From Microtetraspora sp. NBRC 13810 (GTDB lineage Bacteria; Actinomycetota; Actinomycetes; Streptosporangiales; Streptosporangiaceae), in assembly GCF_030268685.1 (NCBI RefSeq), contig NZ_BSRQ01000017.1, positions 62,001-126,000 on the forward strand: a DNA stretch of 64,000 bases, in the 5' to 3' direction. A model generated the notes under the pieces. The model did no database searches and was not told the DNA's origin. It saw nothing but the letters and a program-made list of their open reading frames with translations. The position numbers and the translations under genes were made by a program. Positions within the stretch are counted from its first letter, which is position 1, and every line of letters starts with the position of its first letter. This document shows positions 1 through 8,975 of this stretch, piece by piece.

Positions 1-291
1 CCGGACCACCCCCTCGGTCTCCTTCAGGCCGCAGGCGGCGGTGATCCGGCGGAACTCGGCCCCGGTGTAGCGGATCCGCCGCTCCTTGGCGCCGGGGATC
101 ACCCGGAGGGTGTGCCGCCGCACGCCGGCCCGGCTGAGCGTGGCCTTGGCCGGCGTGATGCGCAGGGCGCCCGGCCCGTCGGCCCACGCGTAGCCGTACA
201 GGACCTCGGTGCGCGCGGCGGCGGCGGGCGTGGCGGTCACGGCGGCTGCGCACAGGACGGCGAGCGCGGTGGCGGTGATCGAACGCGACAT
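1..291 (-). CDS. secreted protein of unknown function (partial, C-terminus outside window)
   Basis: The reading frame starts at ATG 291 and runs off the left edge of the window, so only the first 97 codons are visible. The N-terminus (MSRSITATALAVLCAAAVTA, then an Ala-rich stretch) is a signal peptide with probable cleavage near residue 26, so the product is exported. The remaining visible part has no motif I recognise. A G-run lies about 9-14 bases before the start and may act as ribosome binding site. Codon use is typical of the window. Function cannot be assigned. Confidence 0.6.
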   Translation of the reverse strand, partial: MSRSITATALAVLCAAAVTATPAAAARTEVLYGYAWADGPGALRITPAKATLSRAGVRRHTLRVIPGAKERRIRYTGAEFRRITAACGLKETEGVVR

Positions 292-407
292 GAAAGGAAT
301 CCCCCCGGGTGTGGACCGTCTGTGGGTAAGACTCACCCACCGGCCCAGAAGTTCACGGCATCCACGCTCACACGAAGAGAAGGGGAGCCCTCACGGGCCA
401 AGCCGTG

Positions 408-1598
408 TCACAGGTGGACGGGGAGGGTGGTGAGGCCGCGGACGATGGAGCCGGTCTGGGTCCAGGGGAGGTCGTGGTCGGTGGCGAGGCGGAGGGTGGG
501 GAAGCGGGTGAGGAGGGTGCCGATGGCGATCTGGCCCTCGACCCGGGCCAGCGGGGCGCCCAGGCAGTAGTGGATGCCGTGCCCGAAGGCCAGGTGCCGG
601 TTGTCCGGGCGGGTGATGTCGAGCGCGTCCGGTTCGTGGAACGCGCGCGGGTCGCGGTGCGCGGCGCCGAGTGAGACGTGCACCCACGAGCCCCGGGGGA
701 TGACGGTGCCCGCGATCTCGACGTCCTGTACGGCGATGCGCTGGCTGGCCCGCTCCACCGGGGAGTCGAACCGCAGCAGCTCCTCGATCGCCGCCGGCAG
801 CAGGTCGGGACGCTCCCTGAGCAGCCGCAGCTGGGCGGGGGCGCGCAGCAGGGCGTGCACGCCGTTGCCGATGAGGTTCACCGTGGTCTCGTGGCCGGCG
901 ATCAGCAGCAGCAGGATGGCGTTGAGCAGTTCGGCGTCGGTGAGCAGGCTGTCTCCGTCGCGGGCCGCGACCAGGGCGCTGATCAGGTCGTCGCCGGGGG
1001 TCTCGCGGCGCTCGGCGAAGATCTCGCGCAGATAGGCGTTGAACGCGCGGGCGGTGTCCCGTCTGCGCTCGCGCTGCTCGGCGGACAGGTCCAGCGCGGT
1101 GAGGGTCGCGGTCCAGGCCCGGAAGTCGGCGCGGTCGCCGGCGGGCACCCCGAGCAGCTCGCAGATCACGATGATGGGCAGCGGGAAGGCGAAGGCGGTG
1201 ATGAGATCGACCTCCTCCCGCCCCGCCACGTCGTCGAGCAGCCCGTCGGCGACCTCCTGGATCCTCGGCCGCAGCGCCTCGATCCGGCGCGGGGTGAACG
1301 CCTTGGCGACCAGGCCGCGCAGCCGGGTGTGGTCGGGCGGGTCGACGCCCAGCAGCGTGCCGCCGAAGAACGCCTCGTAGGGGACGCGGACGCCGCTGTG
1401 GTCGGGGTTCTTGGACAGCCGCGGATCGTTCAGCGCGGCGCGCCCGTGCTCGTGGTCCACGATGAGGAAGGCGGGCACGCCGGGCGGGAAGTCGATCGGG
1501 TGGACGGCGCCCGCCTCCCGCAGCGCCGCATACTGCGCGTACGGGTCGGCGGCGAAGTCGGAGCCGAGCAGGAACGCGGCGGGCAGGCGCTCGGTCAT
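408..1598 (-). CDS. cytochrome P450
   Basis: A 396-residue soluble class I bacterial P450 monooxygenase. The I-helix oxygen-activation motif (LIAGHETTVN), the ExxR region (EELLRFDSPVER) and the haem-binding loop FGHGIHYCLG with the thiolate ligand at about Cys345 are all present, and the length is normal. The chosen ATG at 1598 overlaps the stop codon of the upstream methyltransferase gene by one base (TGATG), so the two are probably translationally coupled; an in-frame start 26 codons upstream would lie inside that gene. No ferredoxin or ferredoxin reductase is adjacent, so electrons must come from partners elsewhere. Substrate is unknown; pairing with a DUF574-type methyltransferase suggests tailoring or modification of a small molecule, which is inference. 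Confidence 0.93.
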   Translation of the reverse strand: MTERLPAAFLLGSDFAADPYAQYAALREAGAVHPIDFPPGVPAFLIVDHEHGRAALNDPRLSKNPDHSGVRVPYEAFFGGTLLGVDPPDHTRLRGLVAKAFTPRRIEALRPRIQEVADGLLDDVAGREEVDLITAFAFPLPIIVICELLGVPAGDRADFRAWTATLTALDLSAEQRERRRDTARAFNAYLREIFAERRETPGDDLISALVAARDGDSLLTDAELLNAILLLLIAGHETTVNLIGNGVHALLRAPAQLRLLRERPDLLPAAIEELLRFDSPVERASQRIAVQDVEIAGTVIPRGSWVHVSLGAAHRDPRAFHEPDALDITRPDNRHLAFGHGIHYCLGAPLARVEGQIAIGTLLTRFPTLRLATDHDLPWTQTGSIVRGLTTLPVHL

Positions 1599-2410
1599 CA
1601 GCGCACCCTGCCCACGGCGGCGAGGAAGCCGGCCTTGTCGAAGTCGGGTTCCACGGGATCGTCCGGCGGGCGCCACGCCTCGACCGGTACGACGCCGGGT
1701 TCGAGCAGTTCCATGCCGTCGAGGAAGGCCGCCACCTGGCCGGGGGTGCGGGGCTTGATGTCACCGGCGGTCGTCTTGGCGTACGCGCCGCGGACCTGCG
1801 CCTCGACCTCCTCGCCGACCTTGCCCGCGTGGCCGTGCGAGATGGCGAGGTAGCTGCCGGGGACGAGTCCCTTGCGCAGGTCGGCGACGATCGAGGCGGC
1901 CTGTTCGTCGTCCGGGACGAAGTGCAGGATGGCCAGCAGCAAAACGGCCACCGGCCGGTCGAAGTCGATCTGCGCGCGGACCTCGGGGTGCCGCAGGATG
2001 CCCGCCGGGTCGCACAGGTCGGCCTGGACGACCGTGGTCAGCGGGTTGCTGGCGAGCAGCGCCCTGCCGTGCACGAGGACGATCGGGTCGTTGTCCACGT
2101 AGACGACCCGGCTGTCCGGGGCGGCCCGCTGGGCGACCTGGTGCACGTTCTCCTGCGTGGGCAGCCCGGAGCCGATGTCGAGGAACTGCCGCACCCCGTT
2201 GCGCGCCAGCAGCGTCACGACCCGGGACAGCAGCGCCCGGTTGTCCCGGGTGAAGGTCCGCACGTAAGGCATGGCGGCCACGACCTTGTCCGCGGCGGCG
2301 CGGTCGGCGGCGAAGTTGTCCTTGCCCCCGAGGTAATAGTCGTACATCCTGGCGACACTCGGGACGTGTGGGTCGATCGCCCACGCAGGACTCTTTTCCT
2401 GGTCGCTCAT
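1598..2410 (-). CDS. SAM-dependent methyltransferase, DUF574/PF04672 family
   Basis: The 270-residue product belongs to the actinobacterial SAM-dependent methyltransferase family formerly called DUF574. Diagnostic segments are the N-terminal ARMYDYYLGGKDNF, the SAM-binding FLDIGSGLPT and the acidic VVYVDNDP strand that contacts the ribose. The ATG at 2410 is preferred over an earlier in-frame start at 2479 because GGAGG sits 10-15 bases upstream of it and the protein then begins at the usual place for the family. It is the first gene of a two-gene operon with the P450 and is divergent from a TetR regulator. These proteins are abundant in actinomycetes and their acceptors are mostly unknown. 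Confidence 0.92.
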   Translation of the reverse strand: MSDQEKSPAWAIDPHVPSVARMYDYYLGGKDNFAADRAAADKVVAAMPYVRTFTRDNRALLSRVVTLLARNGVRQFLDIGSGLPTQENVHQVAQRAAPDSRVVYVDNDPIVLVHGRALLASNPLTTVVQADLCDPAGILRHPEVRAQIDFDRPVAVLLLAILHFVPDDEQAASIVADLRKGLVPGSYLAISHGHAGKVGEEVEAQVRGAYAKTTAGDIKPRTPGQVAAFLDGMELLEPGVVPVEAWRPPDDPVEPDFDKAGFLAAVGRVR

Positions 2411-2456
2411 GCCGGTCGGCCTCCGCTGGTCGGTTAGCAGGGATAGTAGGGGCATC

Positions 2457-2483
2457 TCCCATAAATTGTGATCTTTCATGGGA
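2457..2483. promoter_or_regulatory. inverted repeat in divergent methyltransferase/TetR promoter region
   Basis: Arms TCCCAT (2457-2462) and ATGGGA (2478-2483) flank an A/T-rich 15-base centre, within the 150-base gap between the methyltransferase and the TetR gene. The position suits an operator for the divergent TetR protein, but the arms are short and widely spaced for a TetR site, so this is only a candidate. Confidence 0.25.
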
Positions 2484-2561
2484 TTTCCAACGGGGATTCG
2501 GTGACCGGTGCGCGTGCCGGGCAGCGCTCAAATGAATGGTTAGTTGCCATATTCTTAGCCC

Positions 2562-3155
2562 ATGTCCGAGCAGTCCCAGCCGTCCAGGACCCGTGACGCG
2601 GAGGCCACCAAGGCCCGCCTCCTGCGGGCGGCCACCGCCGAGTTCGCCGCCCACGGGATCGCCGGGGCGCGGGTGGACCGGATCAGCACCGCGGCCCGGG
2701 CGAACAAGGCGCTCATCTACGCCTACTTCGGCAACAAGGACCGGCTCTTCGACGCGGTGCTGGACGCCCATGTCGCCCGGGTCCTCGACGAGGTGCCCTT
2801 CACCCCGGAGGATCTGCCCGGCTACGCGGGGCATCTCTTCGACTTCCTCCTCGCCAACCCCAACCAGCTCCGGCTGGCCGCCTGGCAGCGCCTGGAGCGC
2901 GCCGGCACCGGCGCCGGCGGCGATCCGGCGGGGATGAGCGACTCCATGCGCCGCAAGATCGACGCGGTCGCGGGCGAGCAGGGCGCGCGGCGGCTGCCGG
3001 CCGACTTCGCCCCCGCGGACCTGGTCGTCTTCACCCTGGCCCTGACCTGTGCCTGGATGCCGACCAGCGCCATGGCCCCCACCCTCGGCGACGGCGACCG
3101 GATCGAGGGGCACCGGGCCGCGGTCGTCGAGGCCGTACGCCGGCTGCTGCGCTGA
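2562..3155 (+). CDS. TetR family transcriptional regulator
   Basis: A 197-residue regulator with the TetR_N helix-turn-helix at residues about 14-60 (ARLLRAATAEFAAHGIAGAR, then the recognition helix ending ALIYAYFGNKDRLFDAVL). The C-terminal half (residues 70-197) is the ligand-binding and dimerisation domain and matches the common TetR_C layout. It is transcribed divergently from the methyltransferase-P450 operon, so control of that operon and of itself is likely. There is no convincing Shine-Dalgarno before ATG 2562; an A/T-rich stretch ends only a few bases upstream, so a leaderless transcript is possible. The ligand is unknown. Confidence 0.93.
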   Translation: MSEQSQPSRTRDAEATKARLLRAATAEFAAHGIAGARVDRISTAARANKALIYAYFGNKDRLFDAVLDAHVARVLDEVPFTPEDLPGYAGHLFDFLLANPNQLRLAAWQRLERAGTGAGGDPAGMSDSMRRKIDAVAGEQGARRLPADFAPADLVVFTLALTCAWMPTSAMAPTLGDGDRIEGHRAAVVEAVRRLLR

Positions 3156-3257
3156 GGACATCTAACCGATAGGCGAAAAACCTGGTTCGTTACCGTATAT
3201 CGCCTTTACGATCCTTTCGCTGGTAAAGACGGCCGGAAAAGCGGGGGAGTAACCGGT

Positions 3258-4880
3258 ATGCGGGACAGGCGGCTCCTCGTTCTGATCGGTGTGTCGGCCG
3301 GGATCGTCGCCTTCGGCGTTTACGCCGTGACGGGGGGCAGCGGGACCGACGCCGTGGTGGCCACGACACCCCGCCCCGAGACCCCCGCCGGAGACGCCGG
3401 ACGGCAGCCCCCGCCCCCGCCCTCGCCGTCGTCCACTCCGCCGCCGTCCTCCCCGCCGCCGCTGACCACGCCGGCCCCGCCGCCCGGCCCGGAGGGGACC
3501 GCGGCCCGCTACTTCGACGCCTGGCGGGCCGGCGACCTCGTCACCATGGGCGGCCTGGTCGCCGATCCGCCGCCGGACTTCGCCGACCTGCACCGGAGGT
3601 TCGACTCCGACCTGCGCGTCACGTCGCTGTCCATCACGCCCGGCGCGGTGCGGCCACAGGGCACGGAGGCGGCCGACGTGCCCTTCGAGGGCCTGCGCGT
3701 GGTGGCCGGGCTCGGTCCGTGGCCGTTCTCCTCCGTCCTGCACCTCACGCTGCGCGACGGCGCCTGGAAGGTGCTGTGGGGGCTGGACACGTTGCATCCC
3801 GCGCTCAGGGACGGCGGCGGCCTGCGGCTGAGGGAGACGCAGGTGCGCAGGCCGGCCACGCTCACCCGGGAGGGGAAGCCGTTCCCGCTGGACAGCAAGG
3901 CGGGCGACTACATCACCGGGCTGAACGGCACGGCGGTGGACCTGTCGCTGGAGGAGGAGCCCTCGGGCAGGGTGCTGCTGGAGTCGCCCGCGCCGCCGCC
4001 CAGCGACAAGCGCAGCACGATCTCGCTGCCCGTCCAGGCCGCCGCCGCCCGGGTGCTGGACGGCGTCGGACAACCGGCCGCGATCGTGGCGGTGGACGCC
4101 GAGACCGGCCAGGTGCGCGCGGTGGCGGACACGCTGGGCGGCAGGAGGGCGTTCAACGGGCTCTACCCGCCCGGCTCGACGTTCAAGGTGGTGACCGCCG
4201 CCGCCCTGCTGCGCAGCGGCCTCACCCCGGACACGACGGTCCCGTGCCCGGCCTCTTACACCATCCCGAACGCCAGAAGCTTCACCAACGGCGACCGGAC
4301 CGACCACGGAGCCGTCTCCCTGTCCCGGGCCTTCGCCCTGTCGTGCAACACCGCCTTCGTGCAGCAGACCTACGAACGGCTGCGCGACGGGCAACTGCGG
4401 AGCGAGGCCGCCGACCGGTTCGGCTTCCGGGAGAAGCCGGGCCTGAGCTCCTGCCGGATCCTCGCCGCCGGGACCCCGGACGAACTGGGCTCGGACGCCA
4501 TCGGCCAGAACTCGGTGCAGGCCAGCCCGCTGTGCATGGCCGAGGTCGCCGCCGCCGTCGCGAGCGGCGTGTGGAAGCCCGCGATCATGTCCGCCGAGCC
4601 GCCTCCCGACTCGCCGGCCCCGGTCCCGGTGGACCCGGGCGTGCTCGCCGGCCTGCGCGCGATGATGCGCGAGGTGGTCACCGGCGGTACGGCTGCGCAG
4701 GCGGGCCTGCCGCCGGACACCTACGGCAAGACCGGCACCGCCGAGGTCGCCGGGCAGGGGGACCACGCCTGGTTCATCGGTTACCGGGGCTCGCTGGCCT
4801 TCGCCGTCTTCGTGGCGAACGGCGGAGGCGGCGGCGCGGCGGCGGCTCCGGTCGCGGCGCGGTTCCTCGACGCGCTCTGA
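3258..4880 (+). CDS. penicillin-binding protein (NTF2-like domain plus transpeptidase)
   Basis: A 540-residue membrane-anchored D,D-transpeptidase that cross-links peptidoglycan outside the cell. It has an N-terminal transmembrane anchor (residues about 6-23), a Pro/Ser-rich linker (about 45-80), an NTF2/MecA_N-like domain (about 82-200) and a C-terminal transpeptidase. All three catalytic motifs are present: S307-T-F-K310, S362-C-N364 and K491-T-G493. No glycosyltransferase domain is seen, so it is a class B-type enzyme; a PASTA region is absent. GGGGAG lies about 12 bases before ATG 3258. It is monocistronic and convergent with the amidase gene. The MecA_N-like domain is often seen in penicillin-insensitive or specialised PBPs, so a role in beta-lactam tolerance or sporulation-type wall synthesis is possible but not shown. 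Confidence 0.93.
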   Translation: MRDRRLLVLIGVSAGIVAFGVYAVTGGSGTDAVVATTPRPETPAGDAGRQPPPPPSPSSTPPPSSPPPLTTPAPPPGPEGTAARYFDAWRAGDLVTMGGLVADPPPDFADLHRRFDSDLRVTSLSITPGAVRPQGTEAADVPFEGLRVVAGLGPWPFSSVLHLTLRDGAWKVLWGLDTLHPALRDGGGLRLRETQVRRPATLTREGKPFPLDSKAGDYITGLNGTAVDLSLEEEPSGRVLLESPAPPPSDKRSTISLPVQAAAARVLDGVGQPAAIVAVDAETGQVRAVADTLGGRRAFNGLYPPGSTFKVVTAAALLRSGLTPDTTVPCPASYTIPNARSFTNGDRTDHGAVSLSRAFALSCNTAFVQQTYERLRDGQLRSEAADRFGFREKPGLSSCRILAAGTPDELGSDAIGQNSVQASPLCMAEVAAAVASGVWKPAIMSAEPPPDSPAPVPVDPGVLAGLRAMMREVVTGGTAAQAGLPPDTYGKTGTAEVAGQGDHAWFIGYRGSLAFAVFVANGGGGGAAAAPVAARFLDAL

Positions 4881-4920
4881 CCCCCGCGGGCGCACGGCCG
4901 GTCGCGCGCCCGCGGGGGTC
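4879..4920. terminator. bidirectional hairpin terminator between PBP and amidase genes
   Basis: A perfect 15-bp inverted repeat, GACCCCCGCGGGCGC at 4879-4893 paired with 4906-4920, has a 12-base loop. It begins in the PBP stop codon and ends 12 bases from the amidase stop codon. A stem this stable between two convergent genes is best read as a shared terminator; as is common in actinomycetes there is no T-run. Confidence 0.8.
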
Positions 4921-4932
4921 AGAGGCCGGGGG

Positions 4933-6546
4933 TCAGGGCGCGCAGCCGCGCTGCACCCTGGGCTGGGCGCACCGGAACAGCGAGGGGTTGACCACCGAAG
5001 GGGCCCGCCACTCCTTGGACGCCTGCTCGTAGGCGTAGGCGTAGGACAGCAGCCTGGCCTCGGTGTAGGCGGTGCCGAGGAAGCTCATGCCGAACGGGCG
5101 GCCGTTGGCCGGGTCGTAGCCGATCGGCACGGCGACCGAGGGGTACTGCGCCCGCGCGCCGATGCCCGCCGACCCGCTGCCGGAGAAGACGATCGCGGAG
5201 AGGTTCTCCGCCTGGAGCACGGAGTCGATCCGCTCGCGGGCGCCGGCGATGCCGTTGTCCCGGTCGGCCTCGTAGGCCGCCCTGGCCGCCGCGTCGTTGA
5301 GGTCCACCGCGTTGGACGCCTCCAACTGCGTCTGGCCGAACTTGATCGCCCCGTCCGCGGTGTGCGCCAGGTTGTACTTCACCACGTCGTCCAGCGTCTT
5401 CATCGGGGCGCGTGCGGGCAGCCTGGCGAGGTAGGCGTTCAGGTCGCGCTTGAACTCGTAGGTCAGGATGCTCGGCGGCAGCCCGCCGGTGTTGACGGTC
5501 ACCGGGACGACCGTGGCCCCCTGGGCGCGGAGCACGTCCAGCGCCCTGGTGAGGGCGGCGCCCTGGTTGCCGGTCGGCGAGCCGGCCACGCCGATCCGCA
5601 CGCCCCTGAGCGCGTCCTTCGACAGCGCCTTGGTGTAGTCGGTGCCGGCGACGTCCTTGCTGGTCTCGGTGATCGGGTCCTCGCGGTCCACACCGGTGAT
5701 CGCGGTCAGCAGGGCGGCGGCGTCGTACACGGAACGGGTCATCGGGCCGGCGGTGTCCTGGCTCGCCGCGATGGGCACGATGCCGGTCCGGCTGACCAGG
5801 CCGACGGTGGGTTTGACGCCGACGAGGGAGTTGGCCACCGAGGGGCTGAGGATGGAGCCGGAGGTCTCGGTGCCGATGGTCACGGCGCCCAGCGCCGCGG
5901 CGGCCGCCGCGCCGGAGCCGGAGCTGGAGCCGCTCGGGGTCTGGCTGACGTCGTAGGGGTTGAGCACCTGGCCGCCGAGGCCGCTGTAGCCGGACGGCAT
6001 GCCGTTCGTGGTGAAGTTCGCGAACTCCGTCAGGTTGGTCTTGCCGAGGATGATCGCCCCGGCCGCGCGCAGCCGCTTGACGAGGAAGGCGTCGTCGGCC
6101 GGGTAGGACTCGGCCAGCGCCAGCGCGCCCGCGGTGGTGGGCAGCCGCCTGACGTCGATGTTGTCCTTGACCAGCACCGGGATGCCGTGCATCGGGCCGC
6201 GTACCCTGCCCCGCTTGCGGTCCCGGTCGGCCTCCTTGGCCTCGGCGATCGCGTCGTCGTTGAGGACGCGGACGGCGTTGATGCCGGGCCCGTTCGAGTT
6301 GAGGGTGCGGATGCGGTCGATGTAGGCGTTCGTGAGCCACTCGGAGGTGATCTTCCGCGCGGCCAGCGCCTGCTGGAGCTGGGCGACCGTCGCGGTCTCC
6401 AGGTTGACGGCCGGGGAGGGCGTGGTCGCCGCGGCCCGGCCGGGCAGGCTCGGCGCCACCGTGCCCAGGGCCGCCACCGCGGCGAACATCGCGACGTACA
6501 GGGTGGTTCGACGACCTGGAAGGTGGCGTAACAGGGTGCTGTTCAT
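4933..6546 (-). CDS. secreted amidase (amidase signature family)
   Basis: The 537-residue protein is an amidase-signature hydrolase with the Ser-cisSer-Lys triad: Lys in the segment [10 protein letters not shown], the cis-Ser in [10 protein letters not shown] and the nucleophile Ser in [12 protein letters not shown]. An N-terminal signal peptide (about residues 1-37, ending near PGRAAA) indicates export. ATG 6546 is chosen because AGGAGG lies about 9 bases upstream and a signal peptide follows at once; the longer frame to 6585 adds a charged segment that would spoil it. It hydrolyses an amide or peptide-amide outside the cell; the substrate is not evident. Convergent with the PBP gene, so any link to wall metabolism is circumstantial. 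Confidence 0.93.
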   Translation of the reverse strand: MNSTLLRHLPGRRTTLYVAMFAAVAALGTVAPSLPGRAAATTPSPAVNLETATVAQLQQALAARKITSEWLTNAYIDRIRTLNSNGPGINAVRVLNDDAIAEAKEADRDRKRGRVRGPMHGIPVLVKDNIDVRRLPTTAGALALAESYPADDAFLVKRLRAAGAIILGKTNLTEFANFTTNGMPSGYSGLGGQVLNPYDVSQTPSGSSSGSGAAAAAALGAVTIGTETSGSILSPSVANSLVGVKPTVGLVSRTGIVPIAASQDTAGPMTRSVYDAAALLTAITGVDREDPITETSKDVAGTDYTKALSKDALRGVRIGVAGSPTGNQGAALTRALDVLRAQGATVVPVTVNTGGLPPSILTYEFKRDLNAYLARLPARAPMKTLDDVVKYNLAHTADGAIKFGQTQLEASNAVDLNDAAARAAYEADRDNGIAGARERIDSVLQAENLSAIVFSGSGSAGIGARAQYPSVAVPIGYDPANGRPFGMSFLGTAYTEARLLSYAYAYEQASKEWRAPSVVNPSLFRCAQPRVQRGCAP

Positions 6547-6625
6547 GACGCGCGCGTCCTCCTGACGGAAGCCTCTCCCGGCCACGCCCGGGAGACGTTG
6601 ATCAGTGGGAAGCGTGCTATGTACA

Positions 6626-6643
6626 GGTAATAGCGAAATTACC
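6626..6643. promoter_or_regulatory. inverted repeat and GTTAC repeats upstream of amidase gene
   Basis: GGTAATAGCGAAATTACC has perfect 6-bp arms and lies about 80 bases before the amidase start. Immediately beside it GTTAC occurs twice, ten bases apart (6649 and 6659), on the same face of the helix. The A/T-rich position upstream of the amidase suits a promoter/operator. The cognate regulator is not obvious nearby. Confidence 0.3.
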
Positions 6644-6720
6644 GCCTTGTTACGATCAGTTACCTTTTTGGGATTAACAGCGCTCTAAGTGCGGCTTTAT
6701 GGCGATTAAGACCCGCATGG

Positions 6721-8148
6721 TCAGCGCAGGCGCCTGATGTCGCCGTAGGCGCGGTAGAAACCGCCCCGGCCGGACGAGCGGATCCCCTCGACCAGGTAGC
6801 GGGCGCCGGCCTCGCGCACGCCCTTCGGGAACTGCACGTTCCAGTCCGTCTCGTAGCCGGGGGTGACCACCCGGATGCGCAGCCGCTCGCCGTCGGGGAC
6901 GCACTCGACGACCACGCCCGCCTCGCCCGCCGAGGCCGTCTCCAGCACCGTGGTGGGCTCGACGGCGGGGAGCGCGGCGGACGCCTTCACGTCCACCGGC
7001 GTCGGCACCTGTCCCGTCTGCGCCGCCTTGATCGCCTCCTCGCCGGCGTCGATGCAGGCCAGCGCGCCGGTGGTGGTGACGATGTAGAGACGCTCGCCGA
7101 GATACTGCATCGAGAAGGCCGAGCCGCAGCCGGTGGCCAGCTTCCACAGCCGCCTGCCGTCCTGGTCGAAGCAGTAGACCGAGGAGTGGCTGTCCCCGGC
7201 GAAGACATAACGCCCGCCGGGCGCCGCGGCGCAGGAGAAGACCGCGGCGTCGCACTGGTAGACCGCCTCGGTCCGGCCGTCGGCCTTGGCCAGCCGGTAC
7301 ACCTCGTGCCGGCTCGTGCCCGCGTAGACCGAGTCGGCCTCCTGCCAGCCGAACAGCACCTGCCCGTTGATCGCGTTGTCCCAGACCGGCGTGCCGTCGT
7401 AGGAGTCGTACCGGGCGACGCCCCTGGAGTGCCCGTGGTAGACGGCGCCGTCGTCGCAGCGCACCATCCACGCCGAGTCGCCCCGCCCGTCGCGGGACCA
7501 CTGGAACTCGTCCTCGTGGTCGATGGCGGTCACCCCGCCCGCGCGGTCGGAGACGCCGAGCAGCCCGTCGCGGATGTCCAGCCAGTAGATGTCCACGTCC
7601 TCGGCGATCTCGTAGGCCACCCGGGGCGCCTTGCCGCTCAGGTCGTACACGTTGCCGTCGTCGGCCCCCGCGTAGATCCAGAAGTCGTCGGCGACGATGC
7701 ACTTGACCCCGGCGGGCAGCCGGAACCGGCCGGTGACCGTTCCGTCGTGGGTGACCGTGTAGACGTCGCCCCGCTGGTTGCCGACCCAGCAGCGCTCGTC
7801 GTCCACGAAGATGCCGAACGCAGCCTCGCCGCTGGCGAACCGCCACAACACGGGTGCCTGCCGGGCGGTGGAGGGGTGGCTCACCACGGGACGCCGGCTG
7901 ACCGCGCGGGCCTGCCGCTGCCCGCGCACCGCCGGCGCGTAACCCTTGCGCAGCTTCTCGCCGACCTTCTTCGCCGCCGCCGCCTCGGCCTTGCCGGCGG
8001 AGGAGAAGGCCGACACCTTGGTCTGCCCCCGCTCGCCGATGCGGCCGTAGGTGATCGTCACCTGGGTGCCGGAGACCAGCACTTCGTAGAACTTGTGCGC
8101 GCCCCCGTCGTCCTCGGACAGCTCAAGATAGGTGTGCGCGTTAGCCAT
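6721..8148 (-). CDS. WGR-domain protein with beta-propeller (PQQ/WD-like) repeats
   Basis: The 475-residue product starts with a WGR domain (residues about 1-80; TYLELSEDDGGAHKFYEV then TYGRIGERGQT), the nucleic-acid-associated fold known from PARPs and MolR. A basic linker (about 80-110) is followed by roughly seven repeats with strands such as VYAGTSRHEVYRLAKADG and VFAGDSHSSVYCFDQDGR, which look like a quinoprotein/WD-type beta-propeller (about 120-370). The final 70 residues form a separate small domain. No signal peptide, so it is cytoplasmic. GAGGGG precedes ATG 8148. It may read DNA or protein damage states by analogy with other WGR proteins, but no enzyme domain is present and its function is unknown. 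Confidence 0.85.
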   Translation of the reverse strand: MANAHTYLELSEDDGGAHKFYEVLVSGTQVTITYGRIGERGQTKVSAFSSAGKAEAAAAKKVGEKLRKGYAPAVRGQRQARAVSRRPVVSHPSTARQAPVLWRFASGEAAFGIFVDDERCWVGNQRGDVYTVTHDGTVTGRFRLPAGVKCIVADDFWIYAGADDGNVYDLSGKAPRVAYEIAEDVDIYWLDIRDGLLGVSDRAGGVTAIDHEDEFQWSRDGRGDSAWMVRCDDGAVYHGHSRGVARYDSYDGTPVWDNAINGQVLFGWQEADSVYAGTSRHEVYRLAKADGRTEAVYQCDAAVFSCAAAPGGRYVFAGDSHSSVYCFDQDGRRLWKLATGCGSAFSMQYLGERLYIVTTTGALACIDAGEEAIKAAQTGQVPTPVDVKASAALPAVEPTTVLETASAGEAGVVVECVPDGERLRIRVVTPGYETDWNVQFPKGVREAGARYLVEGIRSSGRGGFYRAYGDIRRLR

Positions 8149-8241
8149 GCCGACCCCTCAGTCAGTGATCCAATGGCCGGGAGACTAAGGGAGGAGGCCG
8201 ACAAAATCCGGCCATGGCGGGAAAGGGGGACTGGGGTGTGG

Positions 8242-8871
8242 TCAGCGGACGCCGAGCGGGCGGAACTGCACGCTGATCCGCGGGCCGGTCGGGCGGGCGG
8301 TCTTGGGCACCGCGTGCTCCCAGGTGCGCTGGCAGCTGCCGCCCATCACCAGCAGGTCGCCGTGGCCGAGGTCGTGCCGCAGCGCGTGGCCGCCCCCGCG
8401 CGGGCGTAGCAGCAGGCTGCGCGGCGTGCCGAGCGAGACGATCGCCACCATGGTGTCCTCGGTGGCGCCCCTGCCGATGGTGTCGCCGTGCCAGGCGACG
8501 CTGTCCCGGCCGTCGCGGTAGAGGCACAGGCCCGCCGTGCGGAACCCCTCGCCCAGCTCGCCGGCGTAGTGCGCGTTGAGCGCGGCCCGCATCCCGGTGA
8601 GCGCCGCGTCGGGCAGCGGCTCGTCCTCGGCGTAGAACTTCAGCAGGCGCGGCACGTCGACCACCCGGTCGTACATGTGGCGCCGCTCCGCCCGCCAGGG
8701 CACCGCGTCGAGCAGCCGCTCGAACAGGGCGTCGGCGCCGGTGATCCAGCCCGGTCTGACGTCGACCCAGGCGCCGCCGGACAGGACGGTGCGCCGCACC
8801 GAGGAACCGAGCGCGCCCAGCGTGGTCCGGTCGCACAGGTCGAGCAGAGAACCCTGGAATCCACCGGTCAT
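8242..8871 (-). CDS. AlkB-like 2-oxoglutarate/Fe(II) dioxygenase
   Basis: A 209-residue member of the AlkB-type 2OG-Fe(II) oxygenase superfamily, which oxidatively demethylates alkylated nucleobases. The iron ligands are H128-x-D130 in AWHGDT and H186 in RTWEHAVPK; the 2-oxoglutarate-binding arginines follow in RISVQFRPLG. Upstream the typical LCLYRDGRDSVAWH strand is intact. ATG 8871 is used rather than the ORF start at 8889 since the shorter form begins at the family's usual N-terminus. The neighbours do not form a repair operon; the WGR gene downstream on the same strand is 93 bases away and could be cotranscribed. Confidence 0.92.
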   Translation of the reverse strand: MTGGFQGSLLDLCDRTTLGALGSSVRRTVLSGGAWVDVRPGWITGADALFERLLDAVPWRAERRHMYDRVVDVPRLLKFYAEDEPLPDAALTGMRAALNAHYAGELGEGFRTAGLCLYRDGRDSVAWHGDTIGRGATEDTMVAIVSLGTPRSLLLRPRGGGHALRHDLGHGDLLVMGGSCQRTWEHAVPKTARPTGPRISVQFRPLGVR

Positions 8872-8975
8872 GCGCCCACTATACGCCACCTATTCAAACA
8901 CGTATTCGATCACCGGTTGCCGGCTTCCCCGGAATGTTCCGGTCCGGGGGCGTACAGGGTTTAGGCTCCTGTGCC

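Noticed and set aside
391-1853. Long ORFs overlapping the P450 and methyltransferase on other frames and strands
   Set aside because: They are shadows of the P450/methyltransferase reading frames; GC-rich third positions create long open frames on the other strand. No ribosome sites or family resemblance.
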